64,000 nt of DNA from Hyphomicrobiaceae bacterium (GCA_022844275.1 JALHMB010000001.1:310001-374000); one strand, 5' to 3'; positions 34,829-44,968 are shown, counted from the first letter of the stretch. Program-made: numbers and translations. Notes: generated by a model from the letters alone, not told the origin.

Positions 34829-36382
34829 TTACTCGACCAACCGCGCGCGCAATATGCGATGGAGGATCTTGCCGGTCGCCGTGCGCGGCATGTCCTCCTC
34901 ACGAATGAAACTCATCGAGCGCGGGCGCTTGTAAGGGGCAATGCGATCGCGGCACCACGCGATCAGTTCCTCGGAAGTTGCCGTTGCCTCATCGTGCAGA
35001 ATGACGAACGCGTGCACGCGCTCGCCCCATTTCTCGTCAGGCGCGCCGACGATGGCCACATCCTTGATCATCGGGTGCGCCCCGAGCGCGGCTTCGACCT
35101 CCGACGGATAGATGTTCTCGCCGCCCGAGATGATCATATTGCTCTTGCGGTCGACGAGATGGATGAAGCCATCCTCATCGCGCCGCGCGAGATCGCCGAC
35201 TGAGCAATATTCACCGCGGAAGGCCTCCGCCGTTTTGTCGGGAAGCTGCCAATAGCCGTCGAAGCACCAGGGCGTGCGCGAATAGAGCTCACCCGCTTCA
35301 CCGTCAGCAACTTCGCTGCCGTCCGGCGTCAGCAGGCGCACGCGCCCCGACCCGCCGATCTCGCGGCCGACTGAGCCGAGCTTGCTCAACTGCTCATCGG
35401 GGCGCAGGATCGTCACCCATCCCGCTTCCGTCGAGCCATACATCTCGTAGAGCCCGGAATTCGCGAACAGCTCCATGATCCCGAGCTTCGTGTCGTGCCG
35501 CGCCGGTGCCGACGAGATGAGAAGCCGCTCTGCACGCCGGACATCGTAGCGGGCGCGCACGGCCTCGGAGAGTGCCAGCATCATGATGTAGTGCGTCGGC
35601 ACCAGCGATGTGAAGCTCGCCCCAGTCTCCGCGAGCGACGCCAAAAGATGCTCGGGATCGACGCTCTTTCTGTTGTAGATCGCGGTCGTCGCGCCGCAGT
35701 AGGCGAAGGCGCCGTAGAAGAAGACCGAGTTGGCGTGGCACATGGGCATGACGAGCAGCGCGGTGTCGCGCGCGGAAATCCTGAACTCGACCTCGGTGAT
35801 GAGGGAATGGAGCGCGCTCGCACCATGAGAGCGGATCGCGCCCTTCGGCCGGCCCGTCGTGCCGGACGTGTACATGAGCGTCCAGGAATCGCCGAGATCG
35901 ACCGCGATGTCCGGCTCGCGATCGAGCGCCGACGAGAGAAAACCCTCGTAGGCGCGAAAGCCTGCCGGTATCTTGCCAAGGCCGAACATGATGCAGCGAT
36001 CCGGCCCGATTGGCAGATCAGCCAGGCTCTCCTCGATCACGCCGACGAGTTGATCCTCGACGATCAGAGCGGCGGCGCCACTGTTCTCGATGATGAAACG
36101 GATTTCCGGGCCGGCGAGGCGGAAGTTGATCGGAACAGCTACGAGGCCGGCCTTCGCGCACGCCGCATAGATCTCCGCCCATTCGAGCGTGTTGTAGGCG
36201 AGCACTGCCACGCGGTCGCCCTTCGCAAGGCCGAGACCAAGAAGCGCGTTGGCGAGCCGGCAGGCGCGCGCGTTCCACTGACGAAACGTGATCTGGCGTT
36301 CAAGATCGCGTGCCCCGATGCGATCGGGAGAAAGCCGCGCCTGCGTCGCGAGCATCTCGCCGAGATTGAGCAGGCGCGTCAT
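34829..36382 (-). CDS. Acyl-CoA synthetase (AMP-dependent)
   Basis: ANL-superfamily enzyme of 517 aa that activates a carboxylic acid to acyl-AMP and then acyl-CoA. Motifs: LMYTSGTTGRPKGAIRSH (AMP-binding P-loop), YEMYGSTEAGWVT, GDLARRDEDGFIHLVDRKSNMIISGGENIYPSEVE, and the catalytic Lys in PRTATGKILHRIL near the C-terminus. All are intact. The acid substrate is unknown. The ATG at 36382 lies four bases after the MFS stop, so the two form an operon; the carrier may move the same substrate or product. Confidence 0.9.
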   Translation of the reverse strand: MTRLLNLGEMLATQARLSPDRIGARDLERQITFRQWNARACRLANALLGLGLAKGDRVAVLAYNTLEWAEIYAACAKAGLVAVPINFRLAGPEIRFIIENSGAAALIVEDQLVGVIEESLADLPIGPDRCIMFGLGKIPAGFRAYEGFLSSALDREPDIAVDLGDSWTLMYTSGTTGRPKGAIRSHGASALHSLITEVEFRISARDTALLVMPMCHANSVFFYGAFAYCGATTAIYNRKSVDPEHLLASLAETGASFTSLVPTHYIMMLALSEAVRARYDVRRAERLLISSAPARHDTKLGIMELFANSGLYEMYGSTEAGWVTILRPDEQLSKLGSVGREIGGSGRVRLLTPDGSEVADGEAGELYSRTPWCFDGYWQLPDKTAEAFRGEYCSVGDLARRDEDGFIHLVDRKSNMIISGGENIYPSEVEAALGAHPMIKDVAIVGAPDEKWGERVHAFVILHDEATATSEELIAWCRDRIAPYKRPRSMSFIREEDMPRTATGKILHRILRARLVE

Positions 36383-36386
36383 TCGC

Positions 36387-37646
36387 TCATCCGCTGTTGG
36401 CCTGCGCCTCGACACGCCAGAGATCGGCGTGAAAGCGCAGCGTCAGGACCAGCACCATTGCGAGCCCGAACAGCGCATAGCCGGACACGGTGCTCGCAAA
36501 TCCTATGCGCTCGATGAGCCATCCCGCAGTCAGAAGCCCAAGCGGCAGGCTGTAGATCGCAAGAATACGCACACCCATGACACGCCCCGAGACCTCTGGC
36601 GTCACCGCCCGCAGGATCAGCACGACCATGGCGATCATGCAAAGGCTCTGCGCGAACCCACCTAGAAAAAGGAACGTCACGCCAAGGTGCAGGTGGCTCA
36701 TCTGCCCGAAGATGACGAGCATGGCGTACCAGACGACGGCTGAGCCGAGCATCAGGCGCGCGAGCGGAACTCTGCGCCCGACGACCGAGAAGCCGAACGA
36801 ACCGACGAGCGCGCCGCCGGCAAAGCTCGCGACGAGCAGCGCCAGGCCGCGCTCGTCGACGAAATAAACCTCGCGCGCTGCGTAAGGCAGCAGGCCATTC
36901 GAGAGAGGATAGGCCGTCAGATTGACGAGGACGGCGAGCCAGATCGCAGCCCGCAGTACCGGCCGGGACCATACGTACGCCACGCCTTCGCGGAGCTCGT
37001 GCCAGAAGGAGGCCCGCACGGGCAGCGCGACGTCCAATGCATCTGTCGGCGGTCCCAGTGGACGCGCGGCGCGAGCAGCAGCGATCGTCAGGAAGACGCC
37101 GATCACATAGAAGCTCACGACGACGATGTAGGTCGACGCGATACCGAGCAGCGCAAAGAGAGTGGCGCCCACAAGCGCACCGGCGACACGCGCCGAATCG
37201 ATCGTCGTGCGCTCGAGCGCCATGGCACCCGTGAGCAGCTCGCGCGGCAGTGCACCCGCCATGAAGGCGCTGCGGATGGCGAGATCGGACGGCCTGATCA
37301 GACCGTTCAGGAGCGCGACGACGAGGACGATCCCGGGCGCCAGCGCTCCGGCTTGGGCTAATCCGAGAAGCACGCCCGCCAGAACCGTGTACCAGATCCG
37401 CATGAGCACGAGCGTATTGCGGTGACCGATGCGATCGGCGACGACGCCGAGCAACGGCGCGACGAGCGTGCCGAGATACAGCGAGGCGCCGAACAGCGTC
37501 AGCAGCACGACGGAACCCGTCTCGACCAGCACGTACCAGCCGAGGATCAGCGTCTCCATTTCGAGCGCCCAGACGGTGACCAGCGCCGCCGGCCATTGCA
37601 GGCGGAAGGCTTTCACACTGAAGGGGGCCAACCAGGAGGGATGCAT
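36387..37646 (-). CDS. MFS transporter (MFS_3/EntS-like type)
   Basis: Membrane carrier of 419 aa with about 12 hydrophobic segments. The MFS loop motif appears as GVVADRIGHRNTLVLMRIW between segments 2 and 3, with RPSDLAIRSAFMAGALPRELLTGAMALERTTIDSARVAGALVGA following, as in EntS-like exporters. The track start is further upstream; the ATG at 37646 (MHPSWLAPFSVKAF) is where the conserved pattern begins. It precedes the acyl-CoA synthetase in one operon. The direction of transport is not evident. Confidence 0.83.
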   Translation of the reverse strand: MHPSWLAPFSVKAFRLQWPAALVTVWALEMETLILGWYVLVETGSVVLLTLFGASLYLGTLVAPLLGVVADRIGHRNTLVLMRIWYTVLAGVLLGLAQAGALAPGIVLVVALLNGLIRPSDLAIRSAFMAGALPRELLTGAMALERTTIDSARVAGALVGATLFALLGIASTYIVVVSFYVIGVFLTIAAARAARPLGPPTDALDVALPVRASFWHELREGVAYVWSRPVLRAAIWLAVLVNLTAYPLSNGLLPYAAREVYFVDERGLALLVASFAGGALVGSFGFSVVGRRVPLARLMLGSAVVWYAMLVIFGQMSHLHLGVTFLFLGGFAQSLCMIAMVVLILRAVTPEVSGRVMGVRILAIYSLPLGLLTAGWLIERIGFASTVSGYALFGLAMVLVLTLRFHADLWRVEAQANSG

Positions 37647-37937
37647 TCCAAATGCCCGATCTCGTAGCGTCGCTGTGCAGCATGAGCTGGGAGACCGGCA
37701 GGCCAATACCCAGGCCGAGGAATCAGGGCTCACAATATGTCAGGCTATCAGCGGCGGGAGGCCATCAAAACCCGGTCGTCGTGCAGTGCGGGATGGTCCG
37801 CGCCGCGCTCCCTGCTGCCGAGTTGACAATGACGGGCCAATATCCGAAAAAACCAAACATGGGGTTCTCCGCGACGACCTCGTGAGGCGCAAGCCCAATG
37901 TTCGCGTCCCAACGCCTCATTCGAGGAAGGACGCGCC

Positions 37938-38756
37938 ATGCCATCTCCAACCGAAATTTCTGCTGCCCAACTCGCTCGCCTCGTCGGCCTGCCGACCGCG
38001 CCTGCGATCATCGACGTCCGCACCGACGAGGACTTCGCGGCGGCGCCGCGGCTGATCCCCGGCTCCGTGCGCCGAGACCCGTTCCATGCGGCCGCGTGGT
38101 CTAAAAGCCTCGCCGACCGAAATGCCGTCGTCGTATGCCAGAAGGGCCTGAAGCTCAGTCAGGGTGCTGCGGCCTTGCTGCGCCACGAAGGTGTGCAGGC
38201 GGAGACGCTCGAGGGCGGGTTCGTCGGCTGGCACGAGGCGGGGCTGCCTACGGTCAATGCTGCCAAGCTGCCGCCACGCGATGCCCAGGGACGGACGGTG
38301 TGGGTCACGCGCGGACGGCCGAAGATCGATCGCATTGCCTGTCCCTGGCTGGTCCGCCGCTTTGTCGACCCGGATGCGGTCTTCCTCTTCGTGTCGCCAT
38401 CGGAAGTGAACGCCGTGGCCGAGCGCTTTGCCGCTACGCCCTTCGATATCGAGGGCGTCTTCTGGAGCCATCGCGGCGATCGCTGTACGTTCGACACCAT
38501 GCTCAGCGAACTCGGCCTCGCCGACACGGCCCTCAAACAACTGGCGACGATCGTGCGTGGCGCGGACACGGCGCGCATGGACCTCGCGCCGGAAGCCGCC
38601 GGACTGCTGGCCGTATCGCTCGGCTTCTCGCGCATGTACCGTGATGATCTCGCTCAGCTCGAGGCTGCGATGGTGATATACGACGGCTTCTATCGCTGGT
38701 GCCGTGACGCCAGCGATGAGACGCACAACTGGCCCTCTCCAAAGGTCAAGGCATAG
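37938..38756 (+). CDS. chrB: Rhodanese - ChrB-domain fusion (chromate resistance)
   Basis: Two-domain protein of 272 aa. Residues 1 to about 105 form a rhodanese domain: PAIIDVRTDEDFAAAPRLIPGSVRRDP and the active-site loop VVVCQKGLKLSQG with the Cys. Residues about 110-272 match the ChrB C-terminal domain: VTRGRPKIDRIACPWLVRRFVDP, FDIEGVFWSHRGDRCTFD. It lies 11 bases upstream of chrA. The classical ChrB N-terminal region is replaced by the rhodanese. A function in chromate reduction or sensing is inferred from family and neighbour; chrB is used in the broad sense. Confidence 0.85.
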   Translation: MPSPTEISAAQLARLVGLPTAPAIIDVRTDEDFAAAPRLIPGSVRRDPFHAAAWSKSLADRNAVVVCQKGLKLSQGAAALLRHEGVQAETLEGGFVGWHEAGLPTVNAAKLPPRDAQGRTVWVTRGRPKIDRIACPWLVRRFVDPDAVFLFVSPSEVNAVAERFAATPFDIEGVFWSHRGDRCTFDTMLSELGLADTALKQLATIVRGADTARMDLAPEAAGLLAVSLGFSRMYRDDLAQLEAAMVIYDGFYRWCRDASDETHNWPSPKVKA

Positions 38757-38767
38757 AGGGCCGCACG

Positions 38768-40090
38768 ATGACATCACAAACCTCGACCGCGCCCCGCGAG
38801 GGCGCGGCAACTCCAGCGCCGACCTTTGCCGAAGCGCTCAGCGTCTGGGCACGGATCGGCCTGATCTCGTTCGGCGGTCCGGCCGGGCAGATTGCGCTGA
38901 TGCATCGAATGCTAGTCGACGAGAAAAGGTGGATCGACGAGCGCTCGTATCTGCAGGCACTGAATTTCTGCATGCTTCTTCCTGGTCCGGAAGCCATGCA
39001 ACTCGCGACGTACGTCGGATGGCGGCTGCACGGGACGATTGGCGGTCTGGCCGCAGGCCTGCTGTTCGTTCTGCCGGGTGCGCTCGTCATCCTGTCGCTC
39101 GCCGCGCTCTACGCGATGTTCGGCACGCTGCCGCTCGCTACGGCACTTCTGACCGGCATCAAGGCTGCCGTGCTCGCGATCGTCGTCGAGGCGCTCGTCC
39201 GGATTGCGAAGCGCGGGTTGACGGCGACCGACCACCGCTGGCTCGCGGCACTGGCCTTCGTCGCGATCTTTTTCTTCGGCGTGCCCTTTCCGCTGATTGT
39301 TCTTGCCGCCGCGCTCTACGGCTTCGCGACCGGTACTGGTGTTGCCGATCAGACCGCTCGCGCAGCGCCAGCGGTCAGCCTCACAGTAACAGTACGGACG
39401 GCCGCCATCTGGCTTGCTATCTGGATCGCGCCTCTCGCCATCCTGGCGATGATCCTCGGCAGCTCCCACGTCACGACGCAGCTCAGCCTGCTCTTCTCGA
39501 AGCTTGCGGTCGTGACCTTCGGCGGCGCCTATGCCGTACTTGCCTATCTCGCGCAGGACATGGTCCAGCACTTCGGCTGGATGACCGCTGGCGAGATGGT
39601 CGATGCACTCGGCTTTGCTGAAACGACCCCCGGGCCCCTCATCCTCGTCACCGAGTTCGTAGGTTTTCTGACCGCCTACCGGCACGGCGGAGGCCCGCCG
39701 CTGCTCATGGGCACGCTCGGTGCATTCGTGGCGCTGTGGGCAACGTTCGCGCCGTGCTTTCTATGGATCTTCGTCGGCGCGCCTTACATCGAGCGCATCA
39801 ACGCCGAACCACGGTTCAGAGCGGCGCTCGCTGCAGTGACCGCGGCCGTGGTCGGCGTGATCCTCAATCTGACGGTCTGGTTCGCGCTCAACGTACTCTT
39901 CCGCGAGAGCACGACGACGTGGCTCGGCCCCTTGCGGCTCTATCTGCCGCAACCTGCGAGCCTCGACTGGCTCGCCTTGAGCCTGACTGGCGTCGCCTTC
40001 ATGCTGCTCTTCTGGCTCCATCGCGGCATCATGACAACGCTCGCGATATGCGGCGCGCTCGGCGTCGGCTGGCACCTTCTCACGAGCTGA
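38768..40090 (+). CDS. chrA: Chromate transporter ChrA
   Basis: CHR-family membrane transporter of 440 aa, long-chain (bidomain) type. The first repeat contains RIGLISFGGPAGQIALMHR and NFCMLLPGPEAMQLATYVGWRLHG; the second has KLAVVTFGGAYAVLAYLAQDMVQHFGW and GFAETTPGPLILVTEFVGFL. Both FGGP/FGG and PGP motifs are conserved. ChrA exports chromate; some relatives move other anions. It forms an operon with the upstream rhodanese-ChrB gene. Confidence 0.92.
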   Translation: MTSQTSTAPREGAATPAPTFAEALSVWARIGLISFGGPAGQIALMHRMLVDEKRWIDERSYLQALNFCMLLPGPEAMQLATYVGWRLHGTIGGLAAGLLFVLPGALVILSLAALYAMFGTLPLATALLTGIKAAVLAIVVEALVRIAKRGLTATDHRWLAALAFVAIFFFGVPFPLIVLAAALYGFATGTGVADQTARAAPAVSLTVTVRTAAIWLAIWIAPLAILAMILGSSHVTTQLSLLFSKLAVVTFGGAYAVLAYLAQDMVQHFGWMTAGEMVDALGFAETTPGPLILVTEFVGFLTAYRHGGGPPLLMGTLGAFVALWATFAPCFLWIFVGAPYIERINAEPRFRAALAAVTAAVVGVILNLTVWFALNVLFRESTTTWLGPLRLYLPQPASLDWLALSLTGVAFMLLFWLHRGIMTTLAICGALGVGWHLLTS

Positions 40091-40096
40091 GCTGCT

Positions 40097-40483
40097 TCAA
40101 GTACCGGCGTCGGGCTGGCAGGCTTCGCGACTCGGTATCCAGGACGTGTTGTTCTCGAAGATGTCGCAACGCGTGAGGACGGTGCCGACGTGCGTCCTCA
40201 TGCACACGATCTCGCCGAGCTGGTAGGCTTTGCCATTGAAGCGGCAGCGGCAGGGAATGACCCTGCCCCAACCGTCGATTACACCGCGGTGCGGCGAGGA
40301 GGTATAATTGGCCGGCGGCAGCCCCTGCGGCTCCGCCGCCGTGCCTGCGCTCGGCGCTCCCTGCTGCGCTGCGGCCACCGCCGACAGAGATATGGCAGCC
40401 AGAAGCGCTACACCGGACACAGCGTGAAGCCGAAACGGGCCTCGACGCGACAAACATTTCGTGCCGTTCATAACCGTACGCAT
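40097..40483 (-). CDS. Small secreted cysteine-containing protein of unknown function
   Basis: I do not recognise a named family. From the ATG at 40483 the product is 128 aa with a signal peptide (GVALLAAISLSAVAAA). The mature part is short, with cysteines in PCRCRFNGKAYQLGEIVCMRT, TRCDIF and REACQ, suggesting two or more periplasmic disulfides. Such compact Cys-rich exported proteins recur in Hyphomicrobiales. It converges on chrA, with the stops only six bases apart, and is divergent from the malic enzyme gene. The overlapping frame at 40080-40547 is a shadow. Confidence 0.6.
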   Translation of the reverse strand: MRTVMNGTKCLSRRGPFRLHAVSGVALLAAISLSAVAAAQQGAPSAGTAAEPQGLPPANYTSSPHRGVIDGWGRVIPCRCRFNGKAYQLGEIVCMRTHVGTVLTRCDIFENNTSWIPSREACQPDAGT

Positions 40484-40553
40484 GGCATTGGCACTCCGCC
40501 ATGGTTCTGTGCCAAAGATGCAGACTGCCGGAATGCAATGAGGACAACGGCGA

Positions 40554-42845
40554 ATGGCCGACAACAATCTGCGACGTAACGCACTAGATTACCACGAGGC
40601 GGACCCACCCGGAAAGATCGCTATTCACGCGACCAAGCCGGTCGCCAACCAGAACGACCTCGGCCTCGCCTACTCGCCGGGCGTCGCTTTCGCCTGCCAG
40701 GCCATTGCCGAGGATCCTTCGGCCGTCTCCCGCTATACGGCGCGCGGCAATCTCGTCGGCGTGATCACGAACGGCACAGCCGTCCTCGGGCTCGGCAATA
40801 TCGGGCCGCTCGCCTCGAAGCCGGTCATGGAGGGCAAGGCCGTCCTCTTCAAGAAATTCGCCGGCATCGACGTCTACGACATCGAGGTCGCCGAGACCGA
40901 GGTCTCGCCCTTCGTCGAGGCCGTGGCGCGGCTCGAACCGACTTTCGGCGGCATCAATCTCGAGGACATCAAGGCGCCGGAGTGCTTCGAGATCGAGCGC
41001 CAGCTCCAGGCACGCATGAAGATACCCGTCTTCCACGACGACCAGCACGGCACCGCCATCGTCGTTGCGGCAGGCATCCTCAATGGCTTGAAGCTGGTCG
41101 GCAAGCCAATCGACAAAGTGAAGATCGTCTGCTCGGGCGCGGGTGCAGCCGCTCTCGCGTGCCTCGGGCTTCTTTGCGTGCTCGGGGCAAAGCGCCAGAA
41201 CATCTGGGTCGCGGACATCGAAGGCGTGGTCTACGCGGGCCGCCAGACGCTGATGGACCCGTATAAGTCCGTTTATGCTCAAGCAACGGATAAGCGGAAA
41301 CTGGCCGAGATCATAGCCGGCGCCGATGTCTTCCTCGGGCTCTCGGCGGCCGGCATCGTGAACCGCGAGATGGTTGCCTCTATGGCCGCGAAGCCGCTCG
41401 TCTTCGCGCTTGCCAATCCCAATCCGGAGATCATGCCGGAAGACGTGAAGGCCGTGCGCGATGACGCCATCATCGCATCGGGCCGCACGGACTACCCGAA
41501 CCAGATCAACAACGTGCTCTGCTTCCCGTTCGTATTTCGCGGGGCCCTCGACGTCGGCGCGACGACGATCAACGCGGAGATGAAAGCTGCCGCGGTAGCG
41601 GCGCTCGCGCGTCTCGCCGAGAGCGAAGCGTCCGACGTCGTGCTTGCAGCTTACGGCGCCGAAACCTTCGTTTTCGGGCCGGAGTACATCCTGCCAAAGC
41701 CGTTCGATCCGCGTCTCATCATCGAGATCGCACCGGCCGTCGCCAAAGCGGCGATGGAGTCGGGCGTCGCAACACGGCCCATTGCCGACTTCGATGCCTA
41801 TCGCGACAAACTCAGCGGATTTGTCTTCCGCTCGGGCTTCGTGATGAAGCCGATCATGGATGCCGCCAAGGCCGCATCGCAGGAGACGCGCAAGCGCCTC
41901 GCCTTCGCGGAAGGCGATCACCCCTATGTGCTGCAAGCCGCGCAACAGCTCGTCGCAGAGGGCATTGCACATCCGATTCTGATCGGCCGGCGCGACGATA
42001 TCCGCCGCACGATGACCCACCTCGGCCTGCGGCTCCGCGTGGGCGAGGACGTGGACATCGTCGATCCGGCCACGGACCCGCGCATGCCAGCGCTGACGGA
42101 CGAGTATCACCGCCTCGTAGAGCGGCGGGGCGTCTCGCCCTCGCACGCTCAACGCGTGGTGCGTAATGGCTCGACAGTACTCGCGGGACTTCTACTCCGG
42201 CGCGGCGATGCCGATGCCATGATCTGCGGCGCGGTTGGCCGCTATCTCACGCAGCTCCGCCACGTTTCCGAAGTCGTGGGCATGAGGCCGGGTGCCCGAG
42301 GCTTTGCAACCCTCTCGGCCATGATCCTGCCCTCAGGCCCCCTGTTCATGGCCGACACATATGTGACCTACGATCCCTCGCCCGAGCAGCTCGCCGAGAT
42401 CACGCGTCTCGCCGCCGCGGAGGTGCGTCGGTTCGGCATCGAGCCCAAGGTGGCGCTGATCTCGCACTCGAACTTCGGCACCGAGCATACGGCATCGGCG
42501 CGCAAGATGCGCGAGGTCCTCAGCCTCGTACGCGAATGGGAGCCGGACCTCCAGGTCGAGGGCGAGATGCAGGCCGACGCGGCGCTCTCAGCCTTCATTC
42601 GCGACGAGGTTTTTCCGAACTCGGCGCTCAAGGGCGCGGCGAACCTGCTCATCATGCCGAGCCTCGACGCGGCCAACATCGCCTTCAACCTGCTCAAGGT
42701 GGTCTCGGGCAGCGTCGCCGTCGGCCCGATCCTGCTCGGCGCGGCGCGTTCTGCTCATATCGTCACGCCGTCGATCACCGTCAGGGGTCTGCTCAATATG
42801 TCGGCCATTGCCGTCGTCGATGCGGTACGACACGCGACGGTCTGA
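40554..42845 (+). CDS. maeB: NADP-dependent malic enzyme with phosphotransacetylase-like domain
   Basis: Oxidative decarboxylation of malate to pyruvate, giving NADPH. The 763-aa protein has the long MaeB form: a malic enzyme part (about residues 1-430; [56 protein letters not shown]) and a C-terminal phosphate acetyltransferase-like part (about 430-763; [36 protein letters not shown]). The second part is regulatory or structural in studied homologues. The ATG at 40554 has GAGGACA upstream. A single gene followed by an SDR gene 25 bases on. Confidence 0.94.
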   Translation: MADNNLRRNALDYHEADPPGKIAIHATKPVANQNDLGLAYSPGVAFACQAIAEDPSAVSRYTARGNLVGVITNGTAVLGLGNIGPLASKPVMEGKAVLFKKFAGIDVYDIEVAETEVSPFVEAVARLEPTFGGINLEDIKAPECFEIERQLQARMKIPVFHDDQHGTAIVVAAGILNGLKLVGKPIDKVKIVCSGAGAAALACLGLLCVLGAKRQNIWVADIEGVVYAGRQTLMDPYKSVYAQATDKRKLAEIIAGADVFLGLSAAGIVNREMVASMAAKPLVFALANPNPEIMPEDVKAVRDDAIIASGRTDYPNQINNVLCFPFVFRGALDVGATTINAEMKAAAVAALARLAESEASDVVLAAYGAETFVFGPEYILPKPFDPRLIIEIAPAVAKAAMESGVATRPIADFDAYRDKLSGFVFRSGFVMKPIMDAAKAASQETRKRLAFAEGDHPYVLQAAQQLVAEGIAHPILIGRRDDIRRTMTHLGLRLRVGEDVDIVDPATDPRMPALTDEYHRLVERRGVSPSHAQRVVRNGSTVLAGLLLRRGDADAMICGAVGRYLTQLRHVSEVVGMRPGARGFATLSAMILPSGPLFMADTYVTYDPSPEQLAEITRLAAAEVRRFGIEPKVALISHSNFGTEHTASARKMREVLSLVREWEPDLQVEGEMQADAALSAFIRDEVFPNSALKGAANLLIMPSLDAANIAFNLLKVVSGSVAVGPILLGAARSAHIVTPSITVRGLLNMSAIAVVDAVRHATV

Positions 42846-42870
42846 ATCTCGAAAGAGAGAAGGAAGAACA

Positions 42871-43665
42871 ATGCTGCTCAAGGACAAAATCGCGATCGTC
42901 ACAGGTGCCGGGCAGGGCATCGGCCAAGCCTGTGCGCTGAGGCTCGCGCGTGAAGGCGCCAAGATCGTCATCGCGGACGTCAATGACGAGGCGGGCAAGG
43001 CTGTCGCGGAGAGCATCCGCAAAAACGGCGGCGGTGCCGATTTCGTCGACTGCGACGTGTCGGAAAAGCTCGACGTGCACAATATGATCGCCAAGGCACT
43101 CGAGGCGCACGGCCGCATCGACGTGCTCGTGAACAATGCCGGCATCGTCGACGATGCACCGTTTCTCGATTTGCCCTCCGAGGAGTTCGACCGCATTCTG
43201 AGCGTGAACCTCAAGGGCGCGTTCCTTGCGGGGCAGGCGGCGGCGCGACAGATGGTCAAACAGGGGCCGCGCAAGGACGGCGGCTCGCCTGGCGCGATCG
43301 TCAACATGAGCTCGGTGAATTCGGTGTTCGCGCTCCCTGATCACGTCGCGTACTCGGTGTCGAAGGGTGGACTTTCACAACTTACGAAGGCCATGGCGAT
43401 CGCGCTTGCACCGCACGGCATCCGCGTGAATGCGGTCGGCCCCGGCACGATCGAGACGCCGCTGCTCGCTGGCGTCGTGAAGGACGAGGCTTTCCGCAAG
43501 AAGGTGCTCTCGCGCACGCCGCTCGGCCGCGTCGGGCAGCCGGAGGAGATCGCGGCGATCGTCGCGTGGCTCGCGAGCGACGAGGCGAGCTACGTCACGG
43601 GCACCACGGTCTTCGCCGATGGTGGGCGCCTACCGCTCAACTACGTGATGCCCGAAAAGTCTTAA
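42871..43665 (+). CDS. SDR-family oxidoreductase
   Basis: Classical short-chain dehydrogenase/reductase of 264 aa. Motifs: cofactor-binding VTGAGQGIGQACAL, NNAGIVDDAPF, the catalytic Ser region NMSSVNSVF and YSVSKGGLSQLTKAMA (YxxxK). ADVNDE at the end of the second strand carries an acidic residue, favouring NAD over NADP. The ATG follows AGGAAG; the longer track start runs into maeB. Substrate unknown. The stop merges with the T-run of dispersed repeat D. Confidence 0.9.
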   Translation: MLLKDKIAIVTGAGQGIGQACALRLAREGAKIVIADVNDEAGKAVAESIRKNGGGADFVDCDVSEKLDVHNMIAKALEAHGRIDVLVNNAGIVDDAPFLDLPSEEFDRILSVNLKGAFLAGQAAARQMVKQGPRKDGGSPGAIVNMSSVNSVFALPDHVAYSVSKGGLSQLTKAMAIALAPHGIRVNAVGPGTIETPLLAGVVKDEAFRKKVLSRTPLGRVGQPEEIAAIVAWLASDEASYVTGTTVFADGGRLPLNYVMPEKS

Positions 43666-43738
43666 AAAGCGGGGGCTCCGGGGGTGTCCTCCGGCTGGGT
43701 GCGCGAGGGCTGGCCCTCGCTCGCGCTGAAAGCGCGAT
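43664..43738 (-). repeat. Dispersed hairpin element, copy D
   Basis: Minus-strand orientation: directly after the MFS stop comes CGCGCTTTCAGCGCG, then GCGAGGGCCAGCCCTCGC, then CCGGAGG-ACA-CCCCCGG, then CCCCCGCTTTTT. The T-run overlaps the stop codon of the convergent SDR gene, so it fills the whole intergenic space. Confidence 0.8.
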
Positions 43739-44953
43739 CTACACGCGTTGCATTCTGCGGTGCAGCAGCAAAAGGCCGAGAAGCGCGCAAAACGCGAAGA
43801 TCGAGATGACCATGGCGAGCCACAGCGCGGCGTGAGGACCGGCTGACGTGAGGATGGCTGTGAAGACCGGTGGGGCGGCGGCGAAGGCGAGGTTGAGGGG
43901 CACGGCGAGTTGCGACGATGCGCGAGCATAAGCGCCGGCGGGGAAAATCTGCAGCGGCAACGTGGCGCGGGCGACGGTGGTGACGCCGCTGGCAACGCCG
44001 TAGAGCGTCGCGAAAAGCATGGCACCGGCGAAGTTGCTGGTCAGCAGAAGCACGATGAAGCTCAGCGGGAACAGGGCAGAGGCGGCAAGGCCCGTGACGA
44101 AGCTTGACCAGCGCCGGCCGCCGAGGAAATCGACCATGCGCCCCGCCCATTGAGCCACGCCGATGAATGCCGCGGCCGCCAGCGCACTGGCGCGATCGAG
44201 GCCCGCAGCCTCGAACAGGATGATGATGGTAAGAGCAAAGCCCCAGGTGACGAAACCATTCGCGGCAAAGCTCAGGGCGAGCAGGGCGAAGCGTGGCCGG
44301 TCAATGGGAGCGGGCTCGGCCGTCATCGTCTCGGCGGACTTTTCCCTGGGCCGGCGGGCAAGCGTGGCCCAATGCAGCGGCGTACAGACAAGCAGCATGA
44401 GCGCGGCATAGAGCAGCGTCGTCGTGCGCCAGCCCCATTGAGCCTGCAGAAGCCCTGTCAGCGGCCACATGATGGTTGATGTCAGCCCACCGGCCAGGAT
44501 CAGCACGCCGAGCGCCTGTCGCGCCTTCTCGCCGGCGATCTCGGTCACCGCGATCTGCGCTGGTGTCGTCAGCATGCTGGCGCCGGCGAGGCCGAGAATG
44601 ATCCACGACAGGACGTAGGCCTCGGGACCATTGGCCAGGCCCATGACCAGCAGGCCGGCGGCGCCCAAGGGCGATCCCAAAACCATGATCGGTCGCGCGC
44701 CATGACGCTCGAAGATGCCGCTCAGCGGCCAGGACACCATGGCCATAACGACAAGCATGACTGTCGGTCCTGCCATGACCATGGGCAGGGCCAGCCCCAA
44801 GTCGCTGGCCATGGCTGGCCCTGTGACCGCGGGCAGCCAGAACGTGGCGCCCCAGCCAATGAGCTGGGTCAGCGACAGGGCGGCGACAGCATGGACTGTG
44901 GGCGAGCGAAAAGGCATCGGGGACACGGCGGTGGAAGGGGTGACCCTCGGCAT
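43739..44953 (-). CDS. MFS transporter
   Basis: Membrane carrier of 404 aa with about 12 hydrophobic segments. It begins VAALSLTQLIGWGATFWLPAVTGPAM; the loop between segments 2 and 3 reads GIFERHGARPIMVLG, and later come GWRTTTLLYAALML and GVASGVTTVARATLPLQIFPAG. Overall similar to the CynX/NreB-like MFS proteins of alphaproteobacteria. It starts 15 bases after the ABC ATPase stop, so the two are likely co-transcribed. Substrate unknown; the start codon has no clear Shine-Dalgarno. Confidence 0.82.
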   Translation of the reverse strand: MPRVTPSTAVSPMPFRSPTVHAVAALSLTQLIGWGATFWLPAVTGPAMASDLGLALPMVMAGPTVMLVVMAMVSWPLSGIFERHGARPIMVLGSPLGAAGLLVMGLANGPEAYVLSWIILGLAGASMLTTPAQIAVTEIAGEKARQALGVLILAGGLTSTIMWPLTGLLQAQWGWRTTTLLYAALMLLVCTPLHWATLARRPREKSAETMTAEPAPIDRPRFALLALSFAANGFVTWGFALTIIILFEAAGLDRASALAAAAFIGVAQWAGRMVDFLGGRRWSSFVTGLAASALFPLSFIVLLLTSNFAGAMLFATLYGVASGVTTVARATLPLQIFPAGAYARASSQLAVPLNLAFAAAPPVFTAILTSAGPHAALWLAMVISIFAFCALLGLLLLHRRMQRV

Positions 44954-44968
44954 GAATGGTTGAAAGGT

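Noticed and set aside
36379-37683. 434-aa same-strand ORF overlapping the MFS gene in another frame
   Set aside because: The product is Arg/His/Ala-rich without membrane segments, whereas the 36387-37646 frame has clear MFS topology.
37647-37937. 291-base space before the rhodanese-ChrB gene, with TTGACA at about 37823
   Set aside because: No acceptable -10 box at 16-18 bases and no convincing small ORF; nothing else recognised there.
40584-42152. 522-aa antisense ORF opposite maeB
   Set aside because: A high-GC codon-bias shadow; maeB on the plus strand has all family motifs and the antisense product has none.
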